A stretch of DNA of 64,000 nt from an uncultured Pelagibacteraceae bacterium (GCA_902569405.1 CACFTX010000001.1:457579-521578); one strand, 5' to 3'; counted from the first letter of the stretch, positions 39,770 through 48,617 are shown. Notes: generated by a model from the letters alone, not told the origin. A program made the numbers and translations.

Positions 39770-40377
39770 TTGTCCCCTGGCCACTTTCCTTTTCTCATTG
39801 CATAATAACTTTTAAATAATTCTGAAATTCCCTGAATTAATAAAAAAACAATTCCAAACCATAAACATGATTTAATTGGCCACATATATGGCATCCAAGT
39901 AGTATCCATACCTCTTTCGCCTCTTGATATAGACTCCTGAAGAAATCCAGTTGTCATATATAAAAAAACTATTAATCCTGGAAAATAAAATAAAATATAT
40001 AAAACAAAATCAATCAAACCTTGGTTTTTAACTTTAAAATTTCTGTATAAAAAATCTGCTCTTATGTGAACTCCTTTTGAAAGAGCGTATCCTGCACCTA
40101 ACATAAATAAAGCTCCATAAAGAAATCTACTAATATCGTAAGCCCAAATAGTTGGTGCTAAAAATAATTTTCTTGCTAGAACTTCATATGTCATTGCTAA
40201 AATTAATGGCATTAGAATCCAACAAACTATATTGCCTGTTATCTTGCTAAATTTATCAATTGAAGTAATAGATTTTGCCATCCATTTAGGCATATCTTCA
40301 GGCATTTTACCTGATCCACCTCGCCTTTCGGCTATCATTTCATCTGAAATATCTAATCTGGTTGGTTCATCTGCCAT
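39766..40377 (-). CDS. dctQ: TRAP transporter small permease subunit DctQ
   Basis: Four-helix accessory membrane subunit, 203 residues, with a long polar N-terminus of about 45 residues. Typical DctQ residues are MTYEVLARKLFLAPTIWAYD, GAGYALSKGVHIRADFL and GERGMDTTWMPYMW. The larger than usual size (DctQ is often about 160 residues) is characteristic of the TRAP subgroup transporting hydroxy/oxo acids and related compounds. Separated from dctP by a hairpin at 40395-40423. Confidence 0.9.
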   Translation of the reverse strand: MADEPTRLDISDEMIAERRGGSGKMPEDMPKWMAKSITSIDKFSKITGNIVCWILMPLILAMTYEVLARKLFLAPTIWAYDISRFLYGALFMLGAGYALSKGVHIRADFLYRNFKVKNQGLIDFVLYILFYFPGLIVFLYMTTGFLQESISRGERGMDTTWMPYMWPIKSCLWFGIVFLLIQGISELFKSYYAMRKGKWPGDK

Positions 40378-40380
40378 AAA

Positions 40381-40423
40381 TTCCTTAAAAAAAAATAAAG
40401 CGGACTGTAAAAGTCCGCTTTAT
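40381..40423 (-). terminator. Hairpin with T-run between dctP and dctQ
   Basis: Perfect 12-base arms 40395-40406 and 40412-40423 (AGTCCGCTTTAT and its complement) enclose a 5-base loop. On the minus strand the stem is followed by a T-run from 40394 down to 40387. This is an intrinsic-terminator shape downstream of dctP and before dctQ. Partial termination here would explain making more binding protein than permease. Confidence 0.8.
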
Positions 40424-40457
40424 TATAACTTCATTTATAGTTTATATAAAAACTATA

Positions 40458-41552
40458 TTACTTCAATGTCGCTGCGTGAGCCATTCCTAGCTTAGCATTA
40501 GACATTTGAGCACCACTCCAGAATGGAACAGCGATATCAGCAAAAGCTTTTTGCGAGTCCCAAACTTTTTTGAAAAATGCATTTTTTGCTGCATTTTTAT
40601 TTAAAGTAGCTTTAGCTGCTGCCATATACTCCTTAAAATAATCTGTAGGAGTGTCTTCTAATATAACACCATGCTTAGTTGTTAACTCAGCAAGAGCTTT
40701 ACCATTTTCATATATTCTGTAGCTTAATGATTTTGCTAAAGATGCATTGGCTGCAACTTCAAGAGATTTTTTCTCATGAGCAGTTAAACCTTTGTATGTT
40801 TTTCCAGTCATGTAAAAATCAGCATTAACCACTACTTGGTGTAAACCTTGTAAGTAATAATGTTTTAAAACTTTGTAAAAACCAAATACTAAATCAGGTT
40901 TTGGACAACACCATTCAGCAGCATCGATTGTTCCTGCTTGAAGAGCTGGAAGAATATCTCCACCTCCCATAGCTACAGATGCAATACCGATATCTTTGTA
41001 AGTTTGTCCTGGAATTCCCGGAGGAGTTCTAAACTTATAAGTTCTAAAGTCATTCATGTCTTTAATTGGTTTTGGAAACCAACCTAATGCCTCTGGTCCA
41101 ACTGGTTGAAGCATAAATCCTTTTATGTCTCTTCCCATTTCTGACCATAGTTGATCATACAGTTCTTTTCCACCGCCATATTGGAACCATGATAAGAATG
41201 CAATATTGTCAATTCCTACACCTGCTCCAGCTACTGGCGAACCAAATAACATCGCTGCAGGATGGTCACCTGACCAATAGTGTGTCCAAGCAAATCCACA
41301 GTCGATCAAACCTTTGTCAACTGCATCTAGAGTTTCTTTAACACCAACTACTGTACCTGCTGGCATGATTTCGAATTTAAGTGATCCACCTGTTAAAGCA
41401 GTAACTGTATCTGTGAAGTCTTTTAACATAACTACTTCATCAGCTTTAGCACTGATAACAGTTTGGCACTTTAATGTTTTTGCTGCATTAGCATTTGAAA
41501 TAAAGCCAAATACCAAAGTTAAAGCAAATAACATTGAAATGATTTTTTTCAT
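40458..41552 (-). CDS. dctP: TRAP transporter substrate-binding protein DctP
   Basis: Periplasmic solute receptor, 364 residues. The signal peptide MKKIISMLFALTLVFGFISN ends at ANA-AKTL. Features of the TakP-like subgroup include KDFTDTVTALTGGSLKFEIM, FRTPPGIPGQTYKDIG with the conserved carboxylate-binding Arg, and DAAEWCCPKPD. This subgroup binds oxo- and hydroxyacids and similar carboxylates; the ligand here is unknown. First gene of the transporter run and divergent from the GMC oxidoreductase. Confidence 0.92.
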   Translation of the reverse strand: MKKIISMLFALTLVFGFISNANAAKTLKCQTVISAKADEVVMLKDFTDTVTALTGGSLKFEIMPAGTVVGVKETLDAVDKGLIDCGFAWTHYWSGDHPAAMLFGSPVAGAGVGIDNIAFLSWFQYGGGKELYDQLWSEMGRDIKGFMLQPVGPEALGWFPKPIKDMNDFRTYKFRTPPGIPGQTYKDIGIASVAMGGGDILPALQAGTIDAAEWCCPKPDLVFGFYKVLKHYYLQGLHQVVVNADFYMTGKTYKGLTAHEKKSLEVAANASLAKSLSYRIYENGKALAELTTKHGVILEDTPTDYFKEYMAAAKATLNKNAAKNAFFKKVWDSQKAFADIAVPFWSGAQMSNAKLGMAHAATLK

Positions 41553-41577
41553 TATATTCCCTTTTTGTTAGTTAAAT

Positions 41578-41590
41578 TTAACGTGCGCAT
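41578..41590. promoter_or_regulatory. Possible shared regulatory motif before dctP
   Basis: TTAACGTGCGCAT lies 25 bases before the dctP ATG. TTAACGTGC recurs in the same orientation 32 bases before xsc at 52036-52044. The rest of the 134-base divergent region (41553-41686) shows no clear promoter. The motif could be a binding site or an RNA element, or coincidence. Confidence 0.3.
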
Positions 41591-41686
41591 CAAACCAGAA
41601 AAATCAACTCGATACAAGTGACAATCGACAAATATGAGTGTAAAAAACATTAGATAACAATTGCTAAAAAAGCTATTCAACTAAAA

Positions 41687-43297
41687 ATGGAAAATTTTGA
41701 TTACATAATAATTGGTGCTGGGTCTGCAGGATGCGTTTTAGCAAACAGACTGTCTTCTAACCCAAAAAATAAAATTTTGCTTCTAGAAGCAGGAGGAAAG
41801 GATAGCTATCCATGGATACATATTCCTGTTGGTTATTATAAAACGATGCACAATCCAAAAGTTGACTGGTGTTTTCATACAGAAAAAGATGAAACCATGA
41901 ATAATAGGTCTATAAGATATCCTAGGGGTAAAACATTAGGAGGAAGCTCTTCTATTAATGGTCTTTTATGGATAAGAGGACAAAGCAGTGACTATGATAA
42001 TTGGCGTCAACAAGGAAATAATGGTTGGTCTTGGAATGATGTTCTCCCATATTTTTTAAAATCAGAAAATAATGAAATGGGAAAAAGTGAATTTCATAAT
42101 GATAGCGGCCCTATTATGGTTTCAAATAAAAAGATTAAATTAAAAATGCTAGACGAGTTTTTAAATGCTGCTGAAGAACAAGGTATACCTAAAGTTGATG
42201 ATTTTAATACAGGTGATAATTTTGGTATAGGTTATTATCAATTTACAACTAGTCACGGTCACAAAGGTTTAAAATTAAGATGCAGTGCTGCGAAAGGATA
42301 TTTAAATCCAATAAAAAAAAGACATAATTTAAAAATAATTACCAATGCCCACGTACAAAAAATAAATTTTGAAGGAAAAAAAGCTGTAAGTGTAAATTAT
42401 TACAAGCAAGATAAATTATTCACAGTTAAAGCTAACAAAGAAATTATTTTATCAGCAGGTTCAATTGGTTCACCACACATATTGCAAGTTTCAGGTATAG
42501 GTAGTGTTGATAAATTAAAGAAAAATGGAATTAACATTGTTAATGAATTAAATGGTGTCGGTAAAAACCTACAAGATCATTTAATGTTTAGACCAGTTTA
42601 TAAAGTAAAAAATCTTAAATCATTAAATAAAAAAATTAATAGTTTAATTGGAAACATGTTAATTGGATTAGAATATATTTTTAATCAAAGTGGACCTATG
42701 ACTATGGGAGCTAGTCAAGTCTGTGGTTTTGCAAAAAGCGACTCTTCTCGAGCTACACCAAATTTACAGTTTCACGTCCAACCGATAAGCACGGATATTT
42801 TAGGTGCATCAAAATTACATGACTTTGATGGAATTACTCCTACAGTAGCAAATATTAGACCTACAAGTAGAGGTGAAATAAATATAGTCAGTAATGATAG
42901 TAGAATATATCCAAAAATTAAATTGAACTACCTTTCTACTGAAGATGATAGATATGTAGCAGCTCAAGGTTTAAAACTTGTAAGAAAAATAATGCTTGAA
43001 ACAGAAACATTTAAAAAATATGAACCTGAAGAGTATAGACCAGGGGTGCATATAAAAAATGATGAAGATCTAGTGAAAGCTGGTAGTGATTATACACAAA
43101 CTATATTTCATCCGGTAGGAACATGTAAAATGGGAAATGACGATAATGCAGTTGTATCGAATAAATTAAAAGTTCATGGAATAGAAAATTTAAGAGTAAT
43201 TGATGCATCTATAATGCCAAACATAACATCGGGAAATACAAATGCACCTACTATAATGATTGCTGAAAAGGGTGCAGATATGATATTGGGTAATTAA
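41687..43297 (+). CDS. GMC family FAD-dependent oxidoreductase (choline dehydrogenase-like)
   Basis: Flavoprotein oxidising an alcohol, 536 residues. The FAD motif IIGAGSAGCVLANRLS is at the N-terminus, GMC signature 1 is in YPRGKTLGGSSSINGLLWIRG, signature 2 around residue 255 is AGSIGSPHILQVSGIG, and the active-site His is in FHPVGTCKMG. Choline dehydrogenase (BetA) is the best known relative, but GMC enzymes from marine bacteria act on many alcohols. No betB beside it, so BetA is not claimed. It shares one base with the next gene. Confidence 0.88.
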   Translation: MENFDYIIIGAGSAGCVLANRLSSNPKNKILLLEAGGKDSYPWIHIPVGYYKTMHNPKVDWCFHTEKDETMNNRSIRYPRGKTLGGSSSINGLLWIRGQSSDYDNWRQQGNNGWSWNDVLPYFLKSENNEMGKSEFHNDSGPIMVSNKKIKLKMLDEFLNAAEEQGIPKVDDFNTGDNFGIGYYQFTTSHGHKGLKLRCSAAKGYLNPIKKRHNLKIITNAHVQKINFEGKKAVSVNYYKQDKLFTVKANKEIILSAGSIGSPHILQVSGIGSVDKLKKNGINIVNELNGVGKNLQDHLMFRPVYKVKNLKSLNKKINSLIGNMLIGLEYIFNQSGPMTMGASQVCGFAKSDSSRATPNLQFHVQPISTDILGASKLHDFDGITPTVANIRPTSRGEINIVSNDSRIYPKIKLNYLSTEDDRYVAAQGLKLVRKIMLETETFKKYEPEEYRPGVHIKNDEDLVKAGSDYTQTIFHPVGTCKMGNDDNAVVSNKLKVHGIENLRVIDASIMPNITSGNTNAPTIMIAEKGADMILGN

Positions 43298-43875
43298 TGT
43301 TGTCCGAACAAGTTATAATTTTTTTTCAGATAGTTTTTATAGATTTAGTTTTAGCAGGTGACAATGCAATTATAATTGGTATGGTTGCTTCTCAATTTCC
43401 AATAGATAAAAGAAAAAAAATAATTTTTTTTGGAATTGGAGCTGCTGTTATTTTGAGAATTATCCTAACTTTATTAACAGCATATTTACTTCAAATTAAA
43501 GGTTTGCGATTAATTGGTGGACTAGCACTCTTATACATAGTTTATAAATTATATGTAGATGTAATAAAAAGCCAAAACGTTGAAGGTGATAAAATAAAAG
43601 TTGATAATTCTAATTTTTTAAAAGCAATATGGACCATACTAATTGCTGATTTTACAATGAGTCTTGATAATGTACTGGGAGTGGCCGGAGCTGCAAAAGA
43701 TCATTATTATTTATTAGTTTTTGGTCTAATTTTATCAATAATTTTAATGGCTACCGCAGCAACTCTTATTTCAAATTGGATCAAAAAATATAAGTGGATT
43801 GGATGGTTAGGTTTAATTGCAATCCTTATTGTTGCATTAGAGTTGATTTATGCAGATTTAAAGTTATTCATATAA
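43297..43875 (+). CDS. TerC/YjbE family membrane metal transporter
   Basis: Integral membrane protein of 192 residues and about 6 helices. The repeated acidic motifs DLVLAGDNAIIIGM and DFTMSLDNVLGVAGAA are the metal-site signatures of the TerC/YjbE family, whose members export Mn2+ or load metals on secreted enzymes. Start overlaps the GMC stop (TAATG) and the next gene begins one base after its end, so it is inside an operon. Metal specificity is inferred from the family. Confidence 0.88.
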   Translation: MLSEQVIIFFQIVFIDLVLAGDNAIIIGMVASQFPIDKRKKIIFFGIGAAVILRIILTLLTAYLLQIKGLRLIGGLALLYIVYKLYVDVIKSQNVEGDKIKVDNSNFLKAIWTILIADFTMSLDNVLGVAGAAKDHYYLLVFGLILSIILMATAATLISNWIKKYKWIGWLGLIAILIVALELIYADLKLFI

Positions 43876-43876
43876 A

Positions 43877-44644
43877 ATGTTCTTAAAAAAATATAACCTT
43901 AAAAATAAAACAGCCTTAGTATCTGGCGCTGGAAAAGGCCTTGGAAGAGCATGTGCAATAGCACTAGCAGAAGCCGGATCAAATTTAATAATAATAAGTA
44001 GAACAAAAAAAGATTTGGATGAAGTATCAAAAAAAATTAAAAAATATAGAGTAAAATGTGAGACTTTTGTTTGTGATATTACAAAATATAGTCAAATAAA
44101 AAGTATTGTTAATAACCAAAAAAGAATTGATATTTTGATCAATAATGCTGGAAATAATATTCCAGAACATTTTACAAAAGTAAAAACCAAAGACATGGAA
44201 TACCTAGTAAAAATAAATACTGTAGCTGCATTTAATCTTGCACAACTTTGTGCAAATAAGATGATTGAATTAAAAAATAGAAAAAAAGTAGGAGGTTCGA
44301 TAGTTAATATGTCATCACAGATGGGTCATGTCGGTGGACCAATCAGAAGTGTGTACAATATGAATAAATGGGGTCTGGAAGGTTTAACAAGAGGTATGGC
44401 CATTGATTTAGCAAAATACAATATAAGAGTTAATACGGTTGCACCTACTTTTGTTATCACACCGATGACAAAAAAATTTCTAAAAAATAAGAAATTTAAA
44501 AAGGAAACTTTAAATAATATTCCTCTTGGGAGATTTGCGGAAATGTCAGAAATAGCCTCTGCAGTAGTTTTTCTAGCATCAGATGCGGCATCAATGGTAC
44601 ATGGAACTTCATTATTAGTTGACGGTGGATGGACTGCAAAATAA
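43877..44644 (+). CDS. Short-chain dehydrogenase/reductase
   Basis: NAD(P)-dependent oxidoreductase of 255 residues. Cofactor motif SGAGKGLGRACA, NNAGNN, catalytic Ser in VNMSSQMG, YxxxK in VYNMNKWG, and C-terminus LVDGGWTAK are all standard. IISRT after the second strand suggests NADP preference. Closest in type to gluconate 5-dehydrogenase-like SDRs, but the substrate is not determinable. Co-operonic with the GMC oxidoreductase, so the two could oxidise successive intermediates of one substrate. Confidence 0.85.
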   Translation: MFLKKYNLKNKTALVSGAGKGLGRACAIALAEAGSNLIIISRTKKDLDEVSKKIKKYRVKCETFVCDITKYSQIKSIVNNQKRIDILINNAGNNIPEHFTKVKTKDMEYLVKINTVAAFNLAQLCANKMIELKNRKKVGGSIVNMSSQMGHVGGPIRSVYNMNKWGLEGLTRGMAIDLAKYNIRVNTVAPTFVITPMTKKFLKNKKFKKETLNNIPLGRFAEMSEIASAVVFLASDAASMVHGTSLLVDGGWTAK

Positions 44645-45420
44645 TTAAATATATCTTAATAATATTTTTAATAAATTTCAAAGTATTAGCAGCTGAATTT
44701 CAAGGGAAATTTATTCAAGGACATTATATAATTGGCAAAACAATTCCTGGAACAAAAATTTTAATCGATAAAAAAAAAATAAAAGTTTCAAAGGATGGCT
44801 ATTTTGCGTTTGGAATAAATAAAGATAGAAAATACGATATAGTAATAACTGAAGGAAATAATAAAATTGTAAAAAAAATTATAAAAAGAAAATATAAGGT
44901 TCAAAGAATTGATGGATTGCCTGAAAAAAAAGTTACTCCACCGGATGAAGTTTTGGAAAGAATAAAAAAAGAAAATCAACTTATTGCAGAAGCAAGAGAA
45001 ATTGATAGTGACTTACAATTTTTTAAAAACAAATTTATAATGCCTCTTGATAATGCAATAATAACTGGTGTTTATGGAAGTCAAAGAATTCTAAACGGTA
45101 TTCCTAAATGGCCTCACTATGGTTTGGATTTTGCGCAAAAAGCCGGAACTCCAATTAAAGCGATGAATGATGGAATAACGACTCTAGCTGAAGAAGATTT
45201 ATTTTATACTGGTGCTACTTTGATCTTTGATCATGGCCATGGGGTTTCTACACTTTATATGCATATGGATGAGATTTTCGTTACTATTGGAGATCATGTA
45301 AAAAAAGGAGAAATCATTGGTACCGTTGGATCTTCTGGTAGATCAACTGGGCCACATCTTGATGTAAGACTCAATTGGTTTGGTGAAAGATTGGACCCTC
45401 AAAGTGTTCTAGAAAATTAA
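44629..45420 (+). CDS. Exported M23 family (LytM-type) peptidase
   Basis: Periplasmic protein of 263 residues: hydrophobic signal (residues 6-20, VLAAEF cleavage), a beta-rich region to about residue 90, a short helical linker, then an M23 domain from about 135. Likely Zn ligands are His163 and Asp167 (PHYGLDFA), with His212 (YMHMD) and His243. The usual final HxH is HxD here (GPHLDVRLNW), so one ligand is Asp245. Cleaves peptidoglycan cross-links or regulates such enzymes. Overlaps the SDR by 16 bases. Confidence 0.88.
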   Translation: MDCKIIKYILIIFLINFKVLAAEFQGKFIQGHYIIGKTIPGTKILIDKKKIKVSKDGYFAFGINKDRKYDIVITEGNNKIVKKIIKRKYKVQRIDGLPEKKVTPPDEVLERIKKENQLIAEAREIDSDLQFFKNKFIMPLDNAIITGVYGSQRILNGIPKWPHYGLDFAQKAGTPIKAMNDGITTLAEEDLFYTGATLIFDHGHGVSTLYMHMDEIFVTIGDHVKKGEIIGTVGSSGRSTGPHLDVRLNWFGERLDPQSVLEN

Positions 45421-45424
45421 TTTT

Positions 45425-45988
45425 TTATAGTCTTGAAAGTAAAACTTGCTGTTTGGTCTCATTAATAATTTCAAAATTATTTTTAATCATATAATCTAAA
45501 GATAAAGTAGTTTTTAGTCCTTTATCATCTAATAAAACTAAAGAGTCCTTATGTAGATTTTTCTCTGCTAGCTGAATTTCCTTAAGTTGATGATTTGCTG
45601 CATCTTTAAATTGACCATCTAAAGAATCTAGATATAAAAAATCAATTTTTTTGTCAAAATTTTTTAAAAAGTTTAAACTATCATCCTGTATGAATTCTAT
45701 AAAAGATGAATTTTTTATTGTAAATTTTCTAGCATTATCGATATTTCTTTTTTCTATGTCACACGCATATAAAAAGCCACCTGAAAATCTTGCATAATCA
45801 GAAAATATCAAAGTACTCATACCATCAAGCCAATTAGTTCTATTAATAAAAAAAAACTTTACTTTTCCTCTTGCCACTCCAGTTTCAACTAAAATTTTAT
45901 GGTCTCTTTTATTTGCTTCATTTAAAGCGAACTTAAAGGATTCAAATCTTATATTTTTTGGATTATTGTAATACTTTATAAATTGCAT
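45425..45988 (-). CDS. Class I SAM-dependent methyltransferase-like protein
   Basis: About 187 residues from the ATG at 45988. A Rossmann methyltransferase pattern is visible: LVETGVARGK as glycine motif I, GGFLYACDIEKRNIDNARKF with the acidic residue after strand 2, FIQDDSLNFL, and DFLYLDSLDG for strand 4. It resembles the Methyltransf_24 group. Substrate unknown. The open frame runs upstream to 46102 but the extra part is the complement of the divergent gene. Starts only 19 bases from that gene's ATG. Confidence 0.75.
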   Translation of the reverse strand: MQFIKYYNNPKNIRFESFKFALNEANKRDHKILVETGVARGKVKFFFINRTNWLDGMSTLIFSDYARFSGGFLYACDIEKRNIDNARKFTIKNSSFIEFIQDDSLNFLKNFDKKIDFLYLDSLDGQFKDAANHQLKEIQLAEKNLHKDSLVLLDDKGLKTTLSLDYMIKNNFEIINETKQQVLLSRL

Positions 45989-46007
45989 TATTGTTATTAT
46001 TAATTTA

Positions 46008-46784
46008 ATGAATAAAACACAACTAAATACAATATCAAATAAACTAGTAAATGCATTTACTAAAAATAAAATAATTAAACAAATTCCATTAAAATTTTGC
46101 AAAAATATTAAAAACTCTGACCTATTGAGAAGAACTTGTGAAAATAAAATTAAATGGCCAATAGCAGGGTTTAAAGCTGGTGGAACGGCAATACCTCTTT
46201 TAAAAAAATTAAAAGAAAAAGAACCCTTCTATGCATCAGTTTATAATAAAAATCTTTTAGAAAGTGGAAAAAAAGTTAAGATTAACAAGTACACACTCGG
46301 TATAGAACTTGAAGTATGTTATTTGATTAAAAAAAATTTCTTTTTATCAAAACAAAAAATTTCAAAAAAAAATATATCTAAATATATAAGTCATATGGCT
46401 CCGTGCATAGAAATTGTTGGATACAGACAAAAAAAAGTAGGTGTAAAATATTTGGGAGATTTATGTAGTGATTTTGGTGCAAATGTTAAATTCCTAATTG
46501 GGAAAAAAAAAAAATATAAAAAAATAAATATTGGTAATTTAAAAACAAATATTTTTAGTAAAAAAAATAATCTGATTGTTAATGGAAACACAAATACTGT
46601 TTATATAAATCCACTAAACTCACTGAGATTTATTTTAAACAAAATAAAAAAAAACAAAATAAATCTAAAAAAAAATTTTTATGTGTTTACAGGTTCAACT
46701 GTTGGTGTTGTTCCTTTAAAAAATAGAGGACTTTACGTGGGCAAAATTGAAAAATTGGGATCTGTTCGAGCTTTTGTTAATTAA
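46008..46784 (+). CDS. 2-keto-4-pentenoate hydratase-like protein (FAA hydrolase fold)
   Basis: A 258-residue protein resembling MhpD/HpaH hydratases: KWPIAGFKAGGTA (KxG-type motif), YTLGIELEVCYLIKK with the ExE metal ligands, and APCIEIVGYRQK. The C-terminus FTGSTVGVVPL matches the family's closing strand. It is unusually rich in Lys and Asn, diverges in the core and has no aromatic-degradation genes beside it, so its substrate is unclear. Its end overlaps the convergent carbamoyltransferase by 4 bases. Confidence 0.75.
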   Translation: MNKTQLNTISNKLVNAFTKNKIIKQIPLKFCKNIKNSDLLRRTCENKIKWPIAGFKAGGTAIPLLKKLKEKEPFYASVYNKNLLESGKKVKINKYTLGIELEVCYLIKKNFFLSKQKISKKNISKYISHMAPCIEIVGYRQKKVGVKYLGDLCSDFGANVKFLIGKKKKYKKINIGNLKTNIFSKKNNLIVNGNTNTVYINPLNSLRFILNKIKKNKINLKKNFYVFTGSTVGVVPLKNRGLYVGKIEKLGSVRAFVN

Positions 46785-47137
46785 TCTAATTCAAATTCTT
46801 TTGTATAATCTTTTTTAAGATTTTGATCTTGTTTGTTTTTATCCAAAATACAATCACCAATTACAAGATAATCCAAGTCAGTTCCCATAAAACATTTAAA
46901 AGCATCAGTAGGTGTATTAACAATAGGCTCTCCTCTTACATTAAAAGATGTATTTACTATAACAGGACAACCAGTCTTTTCTTTAAATTTAGAAATCAAA
47001 TCGTGATAACGTTGATTTGTATCTTTAGTTACTGTCTGTATTCTAGCTGAATAATCCACATGTGTAACTGCTGGAATTTCCGATCTCTTTATATTTAACT
47101 TTTCAATTCCAAAAAGTTTTTCCTCTTCATCTGTCAT
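46781..47137 (-). CDS. Carbamoyltransferase, C-terminal fragment (after frameshift)
   Basis: A 118-residue frame that holds the C-terminal part of the NodU/CmcH family: PAVTHVDYSARIQTV, then CPVIVNTSFNVRGEPIVNTP and CFMGTDLDYLVIGD. It lies in a different frame from the N-terminal part and begins with ATG one base after that part's TGA. It cannot act alone because the carbamoyladenylate site needs both parts. Removing one A from the run at 47143-47150 makes one continuous frame. Confidence 0.8.
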   Translation of the reverse strand: MTDEEEKLFGIEKLNIKRSEIPAVTHVDYSARIQTVTKDTNQRYHDLISKFKEKTGCPVIVNTSFNVRGEPIVNTPTDAFKCFMGTDLDYLVIGDCILDKNKQDQNLKKDYTKEFELD

Positions 47138-47138
47138 T

Positions 47139-48617
47139 TCAATTTTTTTTATCTAAGTTGATATTTGCAACTAGCAGCATGTAAGGACTATCAACATCCA
47201 TATCAAACCATTTTGATAAATCTTCTCTAAGCACAGAAGGTGCAAAAGGTCTAAAACTCTCTCTATATTTAACTTTTAAATTAAGATTTTTTTGCATTTT
47301 GTCTGACCTAGGATCTCCTAATATCGATCTTGCACCTAATGCTCTTGGACCAAATTCCATTCTTCCCTGGAACCAACCAATTGCTTTTTCATTTGATAAA
47401 TATTCTGAAGTATTATTAATCAAGTCTGCATACTCAAAAGTTTCAAACTTAGCCCCAATAGATATTAATTCTTTTTCAATTTGTTCCTGGTTGAATTCAG
47501 TCCCCAAATAAGATCCTTTCATGTCATCATTAGAGTTTACAATTCTCTCATTGTTATTTTCTATGTGCCAAAGAGCAAGTGCAGCACCTAATGAGCCACC
47601 AGCATCACCAGCTGCAGGTTGGATCCATATATTATCAAAAATTTTTTCTTTTAGAATTTTACCGTTTGCAACACAATTCAAAGCAACACCGCCTGCTAAA
47701 CATAAATTATTAATATTATATTCATTTCGAATTGAACGAGCTAACTTAATCATTATTTCCTCAGTTACCTCTTGGATTGATGCAGCTATGTCCATATGAA
47801 ATTGAGTTATATTTTCATCTTGAGCATTTCTTGGTTTTTGACCAAACAAATTATGAAAATTATCATTAGTCATCGTTAGTCCAGTGGCATAATTAAAATA
47901 CTTTTGATCCAACTTAAAACTTCCATCATCTTTTATATCAATTAGTTTTTTTACTTTTTCTTTGTAAATTGGGTTTCCATAGGGAGCTAAACCCATTAAT
48001 TTATATTCACCACTATTTACCTTAAATCCTGTATAATAAGTAAAGGCTGAGTAAAGTAAACCAAGTGAGTGTGGAAAAAGAATTTCTTTTTTAACGTCAA
48101 GTTTATTTCCTCTTCCAATTGCAACTGTTGTTGTCGCCCACTCTCCCACACCATCAGCTGTTAGAATGACAGCTTCTTCAAATGGAGAAGGAAAAAATGC
48201 GCTTGCAGCATGACTCAAATGATGATCTGAAAAAAAAATTTTTGATTGATCTTTAAAATTTTTTTCATGTCTTTTTAACTCATTTAAAATATATTTTTTT
48301 TGGAAAAGTTTTTCTTTTAGCCAAACTGGCATTGCCCTACAAAATTGCTTAAAACCCCTTGGAGCAAAAGCGACAAAAGTTTCCAATAATCTTTCAAATT
48401 TTAAAAAAGGTTTTTCAAAAAATATAATTTGATCAACCTCGTTTAAGTTTAATTTTGAATATTTTAAAACAAATTCTATTGCATTAAATGGATATCCAGA
48501 GTCATGTTTTTTTCTAGTAAAACGTTCCTCCTGTGCTGCTGCAATAATTTTACCATCTATTAGCATTGTGGCTGCACTGTCATGATAAAAAGCAGAAATA
48601 CCTAATATCTTACTCAT
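47139..48617 (-). CDS. NodU/CmcH-type O-carbamoyltransferase, N-terminal and central part
   Basis: Carbamoyltransferases of this family make carbamoyl adenylate and pass the group to a sugar or other hydroxyl. The 492 residues have the YrdC/Kae1-like signatures GISAFYHDSAATML, DHHLSHAASAFFPSPF with the metal-binding His, TADGVGEWATT and CLAGGVALNCVANGK, then ALGARSILGDPR. The frame ends at a TGA after a run of eight A, just past SPYMLLVANI, where homologues continue for about 120 residues. The missing part is the adjacent frame. It overlaps the SGNH-like gene by 8 bases. Confidence 0.88.
   Translation of the reverse strand: MSKILGISAFYHDSAATMLIDGKIIAAAQEERFTRKKHDSGYPFNAIEFVLKYSKLNLNEVDQIIFFEKPFLKFERLLETFVAFAPRGFKQFCRAMPVWLKEKLFQKKYILNELKRHEKNFKDQSKIFFSDHHLSHAASAFFPSPFEEAVILTADGVGEWATTTVAIGRGNKLDVKKEILFPHSLGLLYSAFTYYTGFKVNSGEYKLMGLAPYGNPIYKEKVKKLIDIKDDGSFKLDQKYFNYATGLTMTNDNFHNLFGQKPRNAQDENITQFHMDIAASIQEVTEEIMIKLARSIRNEYNINNLCLAGGVALNCVANGKILKEKIFDNIWIQPAAGDAGGSLGAALALWHIENNNERIVNSNDDMKGSYLGTEFNQEQIEKELISIGAKFETFEYADLINNTSEYLSNEKAIGWFQGRMEFGPRALGARSILGDPRSDKMQKNLNLKVKYRESFRPFAPSVLREDLSKWFDMDVDSPYMLLVANINLDKKN

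Noticed and set aside
41687..43297. Calling the GMC oxidoreductase betA
   Set aside because: There is no betaine aldehyde dehydrogenase beside it and GMC substrates cannot be told from sequence.
45989..46102. N-terminal extension of the methyltransferase gene to 46102
   Set aside because: The added 38 residues are the complement of the divergent hydratase-like gene and break the normal N-terminus; 45988 used instead.
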